Shown here: positions 16,936 through 26,576 of the stretch, piece after piece | How the letters are laid out: each line of letters opens with the position of its first letter | Position numbering within the stretch: position 1 is the first letter of the stretch | Assembly (NCBI GenBank): GCA_903944725.1 | Contig: CAJASX010000072.1 | Coordinates: 1 to 38,225 of the forward strand | Direction: 5' to 3' | From: an uncultured beta proteobacterium | Lineage (GTDB): Bacteria; Pseudomonadota; Gammaproteobacteria; Burkholderiales; Burkholderiaceae | Length of the DNA: 38,225 bases | Notes under the pieces: model-generated | The model's database searches: none | Seen by the model: the letters and a program-made list of their open reading frames with translations, nothing else | Told to the model about the DNA's origin: nothing | Translations under genes and position numbers: made by a program

Positions 16936-17922
16936 CTAAGGAAGCAAAATCGTCGAACCCGTAGTCTTGCGCCCTTCTAAATCAGTATGGGCTTGCGCAA
17001 CATCAGCCAAACGGTACTTTTGATTAATTTCAATTTTGACTTTGCCACTTTGCACCATGTTAAAAAGTTCAGCAGCCATCGGTTCAAGCAAACTCCGGTT
17101 CAAAACATAGGTTGATACAGTAGGACGCGTCACTTTTAATGAGCCCTTACCAGCCAAGATACTTAAATCAAGCAGCGGTGGCGAGCCCGATGCGCCACCA
17201 AAAGAAACTGCCATGCCCAATGGCGAAATACAATCCAGCGTTTGCATAAATGTATCTTTACCAACCGAGTCGTAAGCTACTGGTACACCTTTACCACTGG
17301 TAATTTCTTGTACGCGTTTTACAAAATTTTCGTCGCGATACAAAATAACATGATCACAACCATACGATTTTGCTAACTCAGCTTTTTCCTTGCTACCAAC
17401 CGTACCAATCACCGTTGCGCCAATCGCCTTTAACCACTGGCAAGCAATTAGACCAACCCCGCCAGCAATTGCATGAAACAAAACGGTATCGCCTTTTTGC
17501 ACTTTATAAGTGCTCGTTAATAAATAGGCCACTGTTAAGCCTTGCAACATCATCGCTGCGCCAATTTCAAACGAAATAGCGTCGGGTAGTTTGACTAAGA
17601 TATCTGCGGGCATTACTCGGGCGGCGGCATAAGCACCTGTGGGGCGCCCAGCATAAGCTACTCGATCACCGACTTTCACGTGCGTCACGCCAGCACCTAC
17701 TTTTTCAATGACGCCAGCTCCTTCCATGCCCAAGCCAGCAGGTAGGGGTTGGGGGTAATAGCCCATTCGAAAATACACATCAATGTAATTCAAGCCGCAG
17801 GCATGCTGACGAATCAATACTTCACCTGGTCCTGGCTCTCCCAATTCCACATCAACATATTTCATTACCTCGGGTCCGCCTACTTCCTCTAGACGAATTG
17901 CCTTTACCATTTCTTTTGCCAT
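16936..17922 (-). CDS. Quinone oxidoreductase, zinc-free medium-chain dehydrogenase family
   Basis: NADPH-dependent quinone reductase of the QOR group. The N-terminal GroES-like domain has the family's LNYIDVYFRMGYY and GMEGAGVIEKVG segments, and the Rossmann domain has the nucleotide motif AGGVG (at about 153-157) followed by GATVIGTVGS. The cysteine/histidine ligands of zinc alcohol dehydrogenases are absent, as expected. I chose the ATG at 17922 (GGGAAA about 6 bases upstream); a GTG at 17934 would add four residues. Length 328 is typical. Physiological substrate unknown. It stands alone, divergent from yebC. Confidence 0.88.
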   Translation of the reverse strand: MAKEMVKAIRLEEVGGPEVMKYVDVELGEPGPGEVLIRQHACGLNYIDVYFRMGYYPQPLPAGLGMEGAGVIEKVGAGVTHVKVGDRVAYAGRPTGAYAAARVMPADILVKLPDAISFEIGAAMMLQGLTVAYLLTSTYKVQKGDTVLFHAIAGGVGLIACQWLKAIGATVIGTVGSKEKAELAKSYGCDHVILYRDENFVKRVQEITSGKGVPVAYDSVGKDTFMQTLDCISPLGMAVSFGGASGSPPLLDLSILAGKGSLKVTRPTVSTYVLNRSLLEPMAAELFNMVQSGKVKIEINQKYRLADVAQAHTDLEGRKTTGSTILLP

Positions 17923-18068
17923 GCTATTTCCCACTTTTCTGAATTGATGTCTCGTTTAATTACTAAGATTAAGGCCATAGGCCAAAAGCTTAGATTTCTT
18001 ACTTTTATTCTATTCCAACCGAAATGCGTATTAGGAACTGTAAAATACCCTAAAAAGGATACTTCTGC

Positions 18069-18788
18069 ATGGCAGGTCACTCAAAATGGGCCAATATTCA
18101 ACACCGCAAGGGTCGCCAAGACGAAAAGCGCGGCAAGATTTGGACCAAACTTATTAGAGAAATTACCGTTGCCGCCAAACTTGGCGGGGGCGATGTCGGC
18201 ACCAACCCACGTTTACGGTTAGCCATTGACAAAGCCAAAGACTCAAATATGCCCAACGATAACGTACAACGGGCTGTGCAACGCGGTACTGGCTCGCTTG
18301 AGGGAGTAAATTATGAAGAAATTCGCTATGAAGGTTATGGTATTAATGGCGCCGCTATTATTGTTGACTGTCTCACCGATAACCGCACTCGCACTGTAGC
18401 CGAGGTGCGCCATGCCTTTACTAAAAATGGCGGCAATATGGGGGCCGAAGGTTCAGTGGCTTTTTTATTTCAGCATTGTGGTCAGCTTTTATTTGCTCCT
18501 GGTACCAATGAAGATCAATTAATCGAAGTAGCTTTAGAGGTTGGTGCCGACGATGTGATTAGTCATGCGGATGGCGCAATTGAAGTACTAACCTCGGTAG
18601 CGCTTTTTTCCAAAATACAAGATGCCTTGCAACAAGCGAATTTCAAGGCAGAATTAGCCACTATTAGCATGCGACCTGAAACCGATATTAGCTTGACCGT
18701 TGATCAGCGTGATGCGATGCAAAAATTACTCGATGCGCTTGAAAATTTAGATGATGTGCAAGAAGTTTTTACGAACGCTGAATTATGA
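18069..18788 (+). CDS. yebC: YebC/PmpR-family regulatory protein
   Basis: Conserved cytoplasmic protein, 239 residues, beginning [18 protein letters not shown], the near-invariant family N-terminus. The family was long annotated as transcriptional regulators, and some members act in translation by relieving ribosome stalling at polyproline stretches. Which applies here is not visible from sequence. AAAGGA about 9 bases before the ATG is a good ribosome site. It is the first gene of a long plus-strand housekeeping run. purD follows after 10 bases. Confidence 0.93.
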   Translation: MAGHSKWANIQHRKGRQDEKRGKIWTKLIREITVAAKLGGGDVGTNPRLRLAIDKAKDSNMPNDNVQRAVQRGTGSLEGVNYEEIRYEGYGINGAAIIVDCLTDNRTRTVAEVRHAFTKNGGNMGAEGSVAFLFQHCGQLLFAPGTNEDQLIEVALEVGADDVISHADGAIEVLTSVALFSKIQDALQQANFKAELATISMRPETDISLTVDQRDAMQKLLDALENLDDVQEVFTNAEL

Positions 18789-18798
18789 AATACATCGC

Positions 18799-20082
18799 AT
18801 GAAATTATTACTCATTGGTTCAGGTGGTCGCGAGCATGCTTTAGCATGGAAAATGGCGCAATCACCACTGGTGCAAAAAGTATTTGTTGCTCCCGGTAAC
18901 GGTGGCACTGCTCTGGCGACACCACAACACGCTGGAATTGAAAATCTTGCCATTAGCGATTTCCAAGACTTAGTCGATTTTGTCAAACGCGAAAATATCG
19001 CCTTTACCGTGGTGGGGCCAGAAGCGCCACTAGCCGCTGGCATCGTCGATGTCTTTCGTCAAGCAGGTTTACGTATTTTTGGTCCCACCCAGCTGGCTGC
19101 TCAACTCGAATCATCAAAAGATTTTTCAAAGGCCTTCATGAAGCGTCATGGCATTCCTACTGCCGACTACCAAACTTTTAGCGACCTGCCTGCCGCGCGT
19201 GCTTATCTAGATTCTAAAGGCGCGCCCATTGTGATTAAAGCCGATGGTCTAGCAGCGGGCAAAGGCGTAGTGGTGGCAATGACCCTTTCTGAAGCACATG
19301 CAGCAGTCGAAATGATGTTGGCCGATAACCAATTTGGCAATGCTGGCGCGCGTGTCATTATTGAAGAGTTTTTAAGCGGTGAAGAAGCTAGCTTTATTGT
19401 GTTGGTTGACGGTAAAAATATACTTGCTTTAGCTACGAGCCAAGATCACAAAAGGTTATTAGATGGTGATCAGGGTCCTAATACAGGTGGTATGGGCGCA
19501 TACTCGCCCGCGCCTGTTGTCACTCCAGAAATTCACGCGCGAATAATGCGTGAAGTGATCATACCAACCGTTAAAGGCATGGCTAAAGACGGTATACCCT
19601 ATACTGGTTTTTTATATGCAGGTGTGATGATTAGTCCCAATGGGCAAATTAAAAATTTAGAATTTAACTGCCGCATGGGTGATCCAGAAACACAAGCCAT
19701 TATGGCGCGCTTACGAAGCGACTTAGTGCCAGCATTAGATAAAGCCATCGACGGCAAATTAAACGAAGTGGAATTTGAGTGGGATCGGCGCACTGCTCTT
19801 GGCGTTGTTGTGGCTGCTCATCACTATCCCAACACCCCCCGAAGTGGCGATGTTATTACAGGCATTCCTGCTGACTCGGCAGAGCATATTACCTTTCATG
19901 CAGGTACCAAGCTAAGCGGAAATGTTCTTCTTACTGCTGGCGGACGCGTACTGTGCGTAGTTGGTCTTGCCGATTCGGTACGGGCAGCACAGAGCAAAGC
20001 GTATGCAGTAATTGACAACATTCACTTTGATGGCATGCAATATCGCCACGACATTGGCTACCGCGCCCTTAAATCACTATGA
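18799..20082 (+). CDS. purD: Phosphoribosylamine-glycine ligase PurD
   Basis: Second step of purine synthesis: ATP-dependent joining of glycine to phosphoribosylamine. The N-terminus [18 protein letters not shown] is diagnostic and sets the start at 18799; an upstream in-frame ATG at 18751 lies inside yebC and adds unmatched residues. The ATP-grasp domain is complete, with [13 protein letters not shown], the [20 protein letters not shown] segment and [12 protein letters not shown] near the metal site. Length 428 is standard. The stop overlaps the hemF start by four bases (ATGA). Confidence 0.95.
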   Translation: MKLLLIGSGGREHALAWKMAQSPLVQKVFVAPGNGGTALATPQHAGIENLAISDFQDLVDFVKRENIAFTVVGPEAPLAAGIVDVFRQAGLRIFGPTQLAAQLESSKDFSKAFMKRHGIPTADYQTFSDLPAARAYLDSKGAPIVIKADGLAAGKGVVVAMTLSEAHAAVEMMLADNQFGNAGARVIIEEFLSGEEASFIVLVDGKNILALATSQDHKRLLDGDQGPNTGGMGAYSPAPVVTPEIHARIMREVIIPTVKGMAKDGIPYTGFLYAGVMISPNGQIKNLEFNCRMGDPETQAIMARLRSDLVPALDKAIDGKLNEVEFEWDRRTALGVVVAAHHYPNTPRSGDVITGIPADSAEHITFHAGTKLSGNVLLTAGGRVLCVVGLADSVRAAQSKAYAVIDNIHFDGMQYRHDIGYRALKSL

Positions 20083-21005
20083 CTACAAGCACAATCGATA
20101 TCGCCCTTATTAAAGACTATTTTTTAGGTCTCCAAAATCGCATCACCACAGCAATTAGCGCATTAGACGGCAAGGCATTTATGGTAGATGAATGGCAGAA
20201 GCCCGCTGATAGCAAACTTAGGGGTTCGGGTCGTACTTGTATTTTAGAAAACGGCAACGTGCTTGAAAAAGGCGGGGTCGGCTTTTCACATGTACATGGC
20301 GACCAAATGCCAGGTGCGGCAAGCCAAAATCGTCCTGAGGTTGCAGGGCGCAGCTTTGAGGCGATGGGTGTTTCATTGGTATTTCATCCGCATAACCCCA
20401 AGGCGCCTACTACCCATATGAATGTGCGCTGTTTTATTGCCCAAGCACCAAACCAAGAACCTATTTGGTGGTTTGGCGGAGGTTTCGATTTAACGCCCTA
20501 CTACGGCTATGACGAAGACTGCCGTCACTTTCACCAAGCTGCTAAAGACGCCTTAGATCCTTTTGGTGCCGATTTACACCCGCGCTTTAAGCAATGGTGT
20601 GACGATTATTTTTACCTTAAGCACCGCGAAGAGCCACGCGGTATTGGCGGCATCTTTTTTGATGACTTTAATGAGCTAGGTTTTGAAAACAGTTTTGCGA
20701 TGATGCGCGCAGTCGGCGATGCGTTTATTAACGCTTATCTACCAATTCTGAAACGCCGCTACCAAGAAGCCTACACCCCCGAAGAAAAAGATTTTCAAGA
20801 ATATCGCCGTGGCCGCTATGTTGAATACAACCTCATTTTTGACCGCGGCACTATTTTCGGCTTGCAATCGGGTGGTCGTTCAGAATCGATTTTGATGTCG
20901 CTGCCGCCCATCGTCAAATGGCGCTACAACTGGCACCCTCAACCCAATACTCCCGAAGCAAAGCTTTACGATTATTATTTGCAGCCGCGTAATTGGTTGG
21001 CTTAA
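20079..21005 (+). CDS. hemF: Oxygen-dependent coproporphyrinogen III oxidase HemF
   Basis: Converts coproporphyrinogen III to protoporphyrinogen IX using O2 in haem synthesis. Conserved segments present are GRTCILENG, the MNVRCFIAQ stretch, [18 protein letters not shown], and [22 protein letters not shown]. Length 308 is typical. Use of the oxygen-dependent enzyme fits an aerobic organism; no hemN is in the window. Translationally coupled to purD by a 4-base overlap, with nadD 3 bases downstream. Confidence 0.96.
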   Translation: MTTSTIDIALIKDYFLGLQNRITTAISALDGKAFMVDEWQKPADSKLRGSGRTCILENGNVLEKGGVGFSHVHGDQMPGAASQNRPEVAGRSFEAMGVSLVFHPHNPKAPTTHMNVRCFIAQAPNQEPIWWFGGGFDLTPYYGYDEDCRHFHQAAKDALDPFGADLHPRFKQWCDDYFYLKHREEPRGIGGIFFDDFNELGFENSFAMMRAVGDAFINAYLPILKRRYQEAYTPEEKDFQEYRRGRYVEYNLIFDRGTIFGLQSGGRSESILMSLPPIVKWRYNWHPQPNTPEAKLYDYYLQPRNWLA

Positions 21006-21008
21006 TTT

Positions 21009-21713
21009 ATGTCACCAGAAAAAAATGGTCGTTTGCAGCAGGTTATTGGTATTTTGGGTGGCACCTTTGACCCGCCACATTGGGGCCATCTCGAGCTAGC
21101 CAAATATTTTTGCGCACAATTTAATCTGGCTGAACTCATTTTGATACCAAGTGGTCAACCTTGGCAAAAAAGTGTGCAAATTACGCCGGCAGCTGTCCGA
21201 CTAAAATTAGCCGAGGCCGCAGCGCTTACTCTAAAAGAAGAATTAATAAGCCAGCACATTAAGACTGTAATTACTGTCGACCCAATGGAAATCGAACGTG
21301 GTGGTCCAAGCTATACCATCGACACCGTTCAATCCTTACGTCATGTTCTGGGCAGCGAGGTCAGCATTATCTGGTTGATGGGGGCTGATAGCTTGATGCA
21401 ATTACCAACCTGGCACGATTGGCAAGGTTTGCTGCATTATGTCCATTTGGCCGTGGCTAGTCGGCCTGGCCATCCCTATGCCCTCTCACAAAATCCCTCT
21501 TTAGCTCAATTTGTAAAAGCTCATGAAGCGCATTCAGCTTCTGAATTAAAAAATCTACCTAAAGGAAAAATCCTTCTCGACCATCAGTTTGCAGTCGATT
21601 TATCCTCTTCTACCTTGCGCCAGCAAAGCATAAAGCCTGATTTATCCTCTGGGTTGCCCAAAAATATCAGTGATTTAATTAGGCAATTGGGCTTATATCA
21701 AAGCAATGAGTAA
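21009..21713 (+). CDS. nadD: Nicotinate-nucleotide adenylyltransferase NadD
   Basis: Adenylates nicotinate mononucleotide in NAD synthesis. The nucleotidyltransferase motif GGTFDPPHWGHLEL (17-30) contains the (H/T)xxH element, and the C-terminal ISSTxxR-type motif appears as LSSSTLRQQ. WLMGADSLMQLPTWHDW in the middle is also family-typical. Length 234 is slightly long because of a short N-terminal extension before VIGILGG. No ribosome site is evident, so it may depend on coupling with hemF, whose stop is 3 bases upstream. Confidence 0.94.
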   Translation: MSPEKNGRLQQVIGILGGTFDPPHWGHLELAKYFCAQFNLAELILIPSGQPWQKSVQITPAAVRLKLAEAAALTLKEELISQHIKTVITVDPMEIERGGPSYTIDTVQSLRHVLGSEVSIIWLMGADSLMQLPTWHDWQGLLHYVHLAVASRPGHPYALSQNPSLAQFVKAHEAHSASELKNLPKGKILLDHQFAVDLSSSTLRQQSIKPDLSSGLPKNISDLIRQLGLYQSNE

Positions 21714-21762
21714 GAAACACCGATAATGCAGTGCTGACTATTCTTTAATCACCTAAGAGCCC

Positions 21763-22137
21763 ATGGAACTTCGTAAATTACAACGCGTCATTGTTGATGC
21801 CCTTGAAGATGTAAAAGCCCAAGATATTCGGGTCTTTGATACCAGTGGTCTCAGCGATCTCTTTGATCGAGTGGTTATCGCCACTGGTTCGAGCAATCGG
21901 CAAACTCGCTCACTAGCACTATCTGTGCAGGCCGATGTCGAAGCCAATGGCGGTGAAGTCATTTCTATTGAAGGGTTAGAAACCGGTGAGTGGGTCTTAG
22001 TCGATTGTGGCGATGTCATCGTACATATTTTGCAGCCGATGCTACGAGCATACTATCAACTTGAGGGTATGTGGGGTGCGAAGCCAGTACGCGTGAAATT
22101 AGCTGCCACCAAAAAATTAGTCAAGGCCAGTGAGTAA
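21763..22137 (+). CDS. rsfS: Ribosome silencing factor RsfS
   Basis: Binds ribosomal protein L14 and blocks joining of the subunits when nutrients are scarce. The 124-residue protein has the family pattern VDALEDVKAQDIRVFDTSGL, DRVVIATGSSNRQ (with the characteristic TGSS), and GEWVLVDCGDVIVHIL. It lies in the conserved nadD-rsfS-rlmH order, 49 bases after nadD and 30 bases before rlmH. Confidence 0.95.
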   Translation: MELRKLQRVIVDALEDVKAQDIRVFDTSGLSDLFDRVVIATGSSNRQTRSLALSVQADVEANGGEVISIEGLETGEWVLVDCGDVIVHILQPMLRAYYQLEGMWGAKPVRVKLAATKKLVKASE

Positions 22138-22167
22138 GTCTGGTCAATACAAGCAGAATTTATACCC

Positions 22168-22611
22168 ATGCGCCTCACCATTATTTCAATTGGACATAAG
22201 ATGCCTAATTGGGTTACAACAGCAACCCACGATTACATCAAGCGAATGCCTGCTGATTGCAGCATCACCATCAAAGAACTTAAGCCTGGGCTAAATCCTG
22301 CTAAAGATGCAATTCAGATCGAAGCAGCAATGCCTAAAGGGGTGCGCGTCATTGCCTTAGACGAACGTGGTCAAGATATCAGCACGCAAGATCTTGCGGT
22401 TCAGCTTGCTAAATGGCGCCAAGATGGGCTTGATATCGCTTTTCTAATTGGTGGAGCAGATGGTTTAGACCCAAGCTTAAAATTAACAGCGCATGCAATC
22501 TGGAAATTATCTAGCCTGACTTTGCCGCATGCTTTTGTGCGCGTTTTATTGACCGAGCAACTCTACCGCGCCTGGACCATTTTACAGGGCCATCCCTACC
22601 ACCGCGAATAG
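22168..22611 (+). CDS. rlmH: 23S rRNA pseudouridine-1915 N3-methyltransferase RlmH
   Basis: SPOUT-class methyltransferase that modifies pseudouridine 1915 in helix 69 of 23S rRNA. Signatures include MRLTIISIGHKMPNWV at the start, IALDERGQDIS, the SAM-binding knot region FLIGGADGL, and the C-terminal LLTEQLYRAWTILQGHPYHRE, which matches the family end exactly. At 147 residues it is a few shorter than the usual 155, with all key regions kept. Sits between rsfS and maf as in most betaproteobacteria. Confidence 0.95.
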   Translation: MRLTIISIGHKMPNWVTTATHDYIKRMPADCSITIKELKPGLNPAKDAIQIEAAMPKGVRVIALDERGQDISTQDLAVQLAKWRQDGLDIAFLIGGADGLDPSLKLTAHAIWKLSSLTLPHAFVRVLLTEQLYRAWTILQGHPYHRE

Positions 22612-22613
22612 CC

Positions 22614-23315
22614 ATGTTTGCATTTATTTATTTAGCCTCACAAAGCCCTCGCCGGCAAGCGCTACTCAGTCAATTAGGTGTCTGCTTTACTCCCCTATTA
22701 GCATCCATGAATGAAAATGTTGATGCCTTAGAAATCCCCCTGCCTAACGAAACTGCATACCTATATGTCGAGCGCGTCGCCCGCGCCAAAGTCATGGCAG
22801 CACAATTACGCTGGCAAAACCGTGTAAACCAAGGCGAAAATTTACCTTGGGCGCCCATTCTTTGCGCTGATACTACGGTGAGTCTTGGGGCTAGTGAGAC
22901 AGAAAAAATACCCCTTCATTCTTCGTTTACCGCAGGGGAAATTATTGGTAAACCCCAAGATACCGGTGATGCCCAACGTATTTTAGAAATGCTGAGCGGT
23001 AAAGAGCATCGGGTACTCACTGCGGTTTGCGTCATGGCTCAGCCAGAAATAGCAATATGCTCTGTCGTACAAACTTCTCGCGTGCGTTTTGCAAACCTCG
23101 ATAAAGCCACTATTGAAGCTTATATCGCGAGCGGAGAACCCCTTGGAAAAGCGGGTGCCTATGGAATACAAGGCCTCGGAGGCGCACTAATTGAATCGAT
23201 CGCTGGCAGTTACAGCGGTATCATGGGTCTACCTCTTTATGAAACTGCTCAGCTATTGATTCAAGCTAAAGTATGCTTTGCACTTAATCACAACCTTATC
23301 AATTCGTATGAATGA
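22614..23315 (+). CDS. Maf-family nucleoside triphosphate pyrophosphatase
   Basis: House-cleaning enzyme that hydrolyses non-standard or surplus nucleoside triphosphates such as dTTP, UTP or modified forms. The loop ASQSPRRQALLSQLG near the start, the catalytic-site ADTTV, the IGKPQDTGDAQRILEMLSG segment, and GAYGIQGLGGALIESIAGSYSG in the C-terminal half are all family-typical. At 233 residues it is longer than the usual ~195-205, mainly through an insert of about 18 residues between ADTTV and IGKPQD. It overlaps rng by 8 bases. The subgroup (YhdE-like dTTPase/UTPase) is likely from the ADTTV and location, but not certain. Confidence 0.9.
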   Translation: MFAFIYLASQSPRRQALLSQLGVCFTPLLASMNENVDALEIPLPNETAYLYVERVARAKVMAAQLRWQNRVNQGENLPWAPILCADTTVSLGASETEKIPLHSSFTAGEIIGKPQDTGDAQRILEMLSGKEHRVLTAVCVMAQPEIAICSVVQTSRVRFANLDKATIEAYIASGEPLGKAGAYGIQGLGGALIESIAGSYSGIMGLPLYETAQLLIQAKVCFALNHNLINSYE

Positions 23316-24771
23316 AGAAATCCTTATTAATATCACTCCCCAAGAGACACGGGTAGCGATTATTCAAAATGCTGCGGTTCAAGAATTACGCATTGAGCGC
23401 ACTCGTCAACGCGGCATTGTTGGAAATATTTATTTAGCTAAAGTCGCGCGCGTTTTACCAGGCATGCAATCGGCTTTTATTGACATTGGTTTAGAGCGCA
23501 CTGCTTTTATACATGTAGCCGATATCAATCAAAGTAATACCCAAACCCAAATTGAGAAACTCTTATTTGAGGGTCAAACGCTTTTAGTACAAGTCTTGAA
23601 AGACCCACTTGGTACTAAGGGTGCGCGCCTCACCACCCAACTAAGCATCGCTGGCCGCAACTTAGTCTATTTACCCGATTTAGGTCTTGCCGATCAAACT
23701 GAGCCTCATATTGGCGTTTCACAAAAAATTGACCAGCCCGAACAACGCGAAGCCATTAAGACGCGCATTAGCGCTCTGCTGCCAGCGGATGAAAAAGGCA
23801 GCATTATTGTGCGTACCAGCGCTTTAGATGCGAGTGATGCTGAGCTCCAATTAGATTTTCAATACCTTGCCACGACTTGGCGCAACATTCATCAAGCTGC
23901 CAATCAAACTACTGCCCCCGCTTTATTATTTCAAGATTTAAGCCTAGCCGAGCGCGTCTTACGTGACTTAGCGAGTGAGACGACTACCCAAATTCGGATC
24001 GATTCAGCTGAAAATTTTGCCAAGTTATCCTTGTTTGCTACAACCTACACGCCAAATTTAACGCCAAAGCTGGTCCTTCATCGTGGTGAGCGTGCACTAT
24101 TTGATTTATTTGATGTCGACGCCGAAATTAATAAGGCCTTGGGGCGCCGAGTTGACCTTAAATCGGGTGGCTATCTGATGTTTGATCAAACCGAGTCGAT
24201 GACTACTATCGATGTCAACACGGGAAGTTTTGTCGGCGCACGTAATCTAGATGACACGGTATATAAAACCAATTTAGAAGCAGCCCAAGCAATTGCCCGC
24301 CAACTGCGTTTACGCAATTTGGGCGGCATCATCATTATTGATTTTATCGACATGGATACTAAAGACCATCAAGCTGCAGTCTTACATGAATTAAATCGTC
24401 ATTTAGCACGTGACTATACGCGAACTACTGTCAACGACTTTTCTAGTCTAGGCTTAATCGAGATGACCCGTAAGCGCACGCGTGAATCCTTAGCGCACAT
24501 AATGTGTGAGCCCTGTGCAGTTTGTACCGGCAAAGGTGAGGTGAAAACAGCCCAAACAGTTTGTTATGAAATTTTGCGCGAAATTATTCGTGAGCACCGG
24601 CAATTTAATCCTAAAGAATTTCGCATCGTCGCTGCTCCCGATGTCATTGATCTTTTTCTAGAAGAAGAAAATCAATTTTTAGCCATGCTTGGAGATTTTG
24701 TTAAAAAACCGATTCGCTTACAAGCAGAAGGTAGTTTTCGTCAAGATCAGTACGATATTGTTTTAAATTAA
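23308..24771 (+). CDS. rng: Ribonuclease G
   Basis: Endoribonuclease that matures the 5' end of 16S rRNA and takes part in mRNA decay. It starts MNEEILINITPQETRVA, the family N-terminus (the frame extends upstream to 23278 but those residues do not match). An S1 RNA-binding domain covers about 35-125 (GNIYLAKVARVLPGMQSAFIDIG). The catalytic Asp pair lies in TTIDVNTGSFVG and IIIIDFIDMD. A cysteine link motif, CEPCAVC, is present near residue 407. It has no long C-terminal scaffold region, which separates it from RNase E. Length 488. It overlaps maf by 8 bases. Confidence 0.93.
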   Translation: MNEEILINITPQETRVAIIQNAAVQELRIERTRQRGIVGNIYLAKVARVLPGMQSAFIDIGLERTAFIHVADINQSNTQTQIEKLLFEGQTLLVQVLKDPLGTKGARLTTQLSIAGRNLVYLPDLGLADQTEPHIGVSQKIDQPEQREAIKTRISALLPADEKGSIIVRTSALDASDAELQLDFQYLATTWRNIHQAANQTTAPALLFQDLSLAERVLRDLASETTTQIRIDSAENFAKLSLFATTYTPNLTPKLVLHRGERALFDLFDVDAEINKALGRRVDLKSGGYLMFDQTESMTTIDVNTGSFVGARNLDDTVYKTNLEAAQAIARQLRLRNLGGIIIIDFIDMDTKDHQAAVLHELNRHLARDYTRTTVNDFSSLGLIEMTRKRTRESLAHIMCEPCAVCTGKGEVKTAQTVCYEILREIIREHRQFNPKEFRIVAAPDVIDLFLEEENQFLAMLGDFVKKPIRLQAEGSFRQDQYDIVLN

Positions 24772-24779
24772 AGACTGAT

Positions 24780-24812
24780 CAATGCCTAGCTGAAGTGAAT
24801 GCTTAGGCATTG
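24780..24812. terminator. Hairpin between convergent rng and msbA
   Basis: CAATGCCTA (24780-24788) and TAGGCATTG (24804-24812) form a perfect 9-bp stem around a 15-base loop. It sits just after the rng stop and includes the msbA stop. Neither side has a strong T-run, so it may be a weak bidirectional terminator or an mRNA 3'-end stabiliser. Confidence 0.45.
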
Positions 24813-26566
24813 GCAAATTGCAAGCGGTGTAAATTGGCATACAACCCATTGTGAGCAATGAGCTCGGCATGTGAACCATTCTCGACAACTTTGCCATGCT
24901 CTAAGACAATAATGCGATTAGCATGTTCAATCGTCGATAAGCGATGCGCAATCACTAAGGTAGTGCGTCCGCTCATTAAGCGCTCGAGGGCATCTTGTAC
25001 CTGCCGCTCTGATTCTGAATCTAAAGCTGAAGTGGCCTCATCAAGAATCAAAATGGGGGCATTTTTATAAATTGCGCGGGCAATCGCTAAACGCTGTCGC
25101 TGCCCACCCGACAAACGATTGCCGTTATCACCAATTAAGCTATCAATCCCTTCGGGTAGTTCACGCATTAGCGCAGTTAAGTTCGCTGCCTCTAGGGCTT
25201 CAATAACACGACCCCGATCAATTCCGCCTTGAGCGGCAGATCCATAGGCTACATTTGCGGCAATAGAATCGTTAAATAAAATGACATCTTGGCTCACAAA
25301 AGCAATTTGGCGCCGTAAATCGGTTAAAGAAAGTTCTTCTAATGGAATACCATCAAGAGTAATAACGCCCTGGGTAGGCTTAAAGAACCGCGGCAATAAA
25401 TTGACCAATGTTGATTTTCCGCCCCCTGACGGACCAACAAAAGCAACAACTTCACCAGGCTGAATCTGAAAATCAACCTGCTTTAGGGCATCTTGCCGAT
25501 TATCTTCTTGCTCATAAGAAAACGAAACTTGTTTAAATTGAATTTCGCCACGCGCCTTAGTCATTGGCTTTGCACTAAGTTGTTGGGCTTGATCCTCTTC
25601 GATCGACTGATCAATTAAAGCAAAAATCATTTCTGCCGCGGTTAGGCCGCGTTGCAAAGGCTGATTAATGTCGGCTAAATGTTTTAAAGGCGAAATAACT
25701 AACATCATGGCGGTAATAAACGCAGCAAAACCGCCAACGGTTACGCCTTCAGTTGCTGATTGCATTAAAGCCACTACCAAAACAACTGATAAAGCCATCG
25801 AGGCGATCAGTTGCGTAATGGGCTGATTTAAACCACCTGCAATTGCAGACTTCAAACCAAACTCGCGTAAGCGATTGGCTTTTTCCATAAAACGTTGCAT
25901 CTCATAATCTTCACCACCATGCACTTTAATAATCTTGTGACCGCCCGCCGTTTCCTCAACGATATAAGCCAAATCACTAGTTAAGGTTTGCTGCTGGCGA
26001 TTTAAAGAACGTAGCCGACGATTAATGCGCCCCATAATGAATGCAATTACAGGAAAAATAATTAATACCAATAAAGTTAATTGCCAATTCAGATAAATTA
26101 AATAAGCAATAAGCCCCACTACCGTGAGGGAGTCTCTCACTAAGCTAATTAGCATGCCGCCCATGATCGAAAGGACATTATTAACTTCAAAAACAACGGC
26201 ATTAATTAAGTGTGAAGCCGAGTTTTTTTGGAAAAAATCGGTTTTGGCCCGTAATAGGCGATTAAACATTTGCTCACGTAATTTCAGCAAAACCTCAGTA
26301 ATTACTCTAGTTAAGAGGTAATTAGAAAAAAACTGAGCAAAACTACGAATAATGGCTAGACCCACCAAAAAAGCCGGAACTTGCCATAATTTGTCGTTTA
26401 ACTGGCCGGTAAAACCCCTGTCTAACAAGGGCTTCATCAGGGCTGGAATAGCGGTTTCCGACCCTGCAACCAAAGCCATAGAGAGGATCGCCCCTACAAT
26501 AAGGGCTACGTGGGGCCGTAAATAGTGAACTAAACGGGTCAGGGCTACACGGTCTTCAGCATTCAT
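24803..26566 (-). CDS. msbA: Lipid A export ATP-binding/permease protein MsbA
   Basis: Half-transporter that flips lipid A-core across the inner membrane. With a start at 26566 it has 587 residues: six membrane spans in about 1-310, then a nucleotide-binding domain with Walker A GPSGGGKST (378-386), signature LSGGQ (485-489), Walker B ILILDE (505-510) and the switch His in VIAHRLST (541). The open frame continues upstream to 26839, but those 91 residues run antisense through the glycosyltransferase gene and match nothing. The start codon is 10 bases from that of the divergent glycosyltransferase gene. AAGGTGGG lies upstream at rather long spacing (13 bases). Confidence 0.92.
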   Translation of the reverse strand: MNAEDRVALTRLVHYLRPHVALIVGAILSMALVAGSETAIPALMKPLLDRGFTGQLNDKLWQVPAFLVGLAIIRSFAQFFSNYLLTRVITEVLLKLREQMFNRLLRAKTDFFQKNSASHLINAVVFEVNNVLSIMGGMLISLVRDSLTVVGLIAYLIYLNWQLTLLVLIIFPVIAFIMGRINRRLRSLNRQQQTLTSDLAYIVEETAGGHKIIKVHGGEDYEMQRFMEKANRLREFGLKSAIAGGLNQPITQLIASMALSVVLVVALMQSATEGVTVGGFAAFITAMMLVISPLKHLADINQPLQRGLTAAEMIFALIDQSIEEDQAQQLSAKPMTKARGEIQFKQVSFSYEQEDNRQDALKQVDFQIQPGEVVAFVGPSGGGKSTLVNLLPRFFKPTQGVITLDGIPLEELSLTDLRRQIAFVSQDVILFNDSIAANVAYGSAAQGGIDRGRVIEALEAANLTALMRELPEGIDSLIGDNGNRLSGGQRQRLAIARAIYKNAPILILDEATSALDSESERQVQDALERLMSGRTTLVIAHRLSTIEHANRIIVLEHGKVVENGSHAELIAHNGLYANLHRLQFANA

Positions 26567-26571
26567 ATAAT
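26566..26571 (+). promoter_or_regulatory. Consensus -10 hexamer placed for a leaderless glycosyltransferase transcript
   Basis: A perfect TATAAT lies five bases before the ATG at 26577, inside the 10-base gap between two divergent start codons. No ribosome site precedes the ATG. No good -35 box is seen at 16-18 bases, which limits confidence. Confidence 0.35.
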
Positions 26572-26576
26572 CAATT

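Noticed and set aside
17944..18222. A 92-codon plus-strand frame before and across the yebC start
   Set aside because: Its second half is out-of-frame yebC sequence and the remainder resembles no protein; the intergenic part is normal leader.
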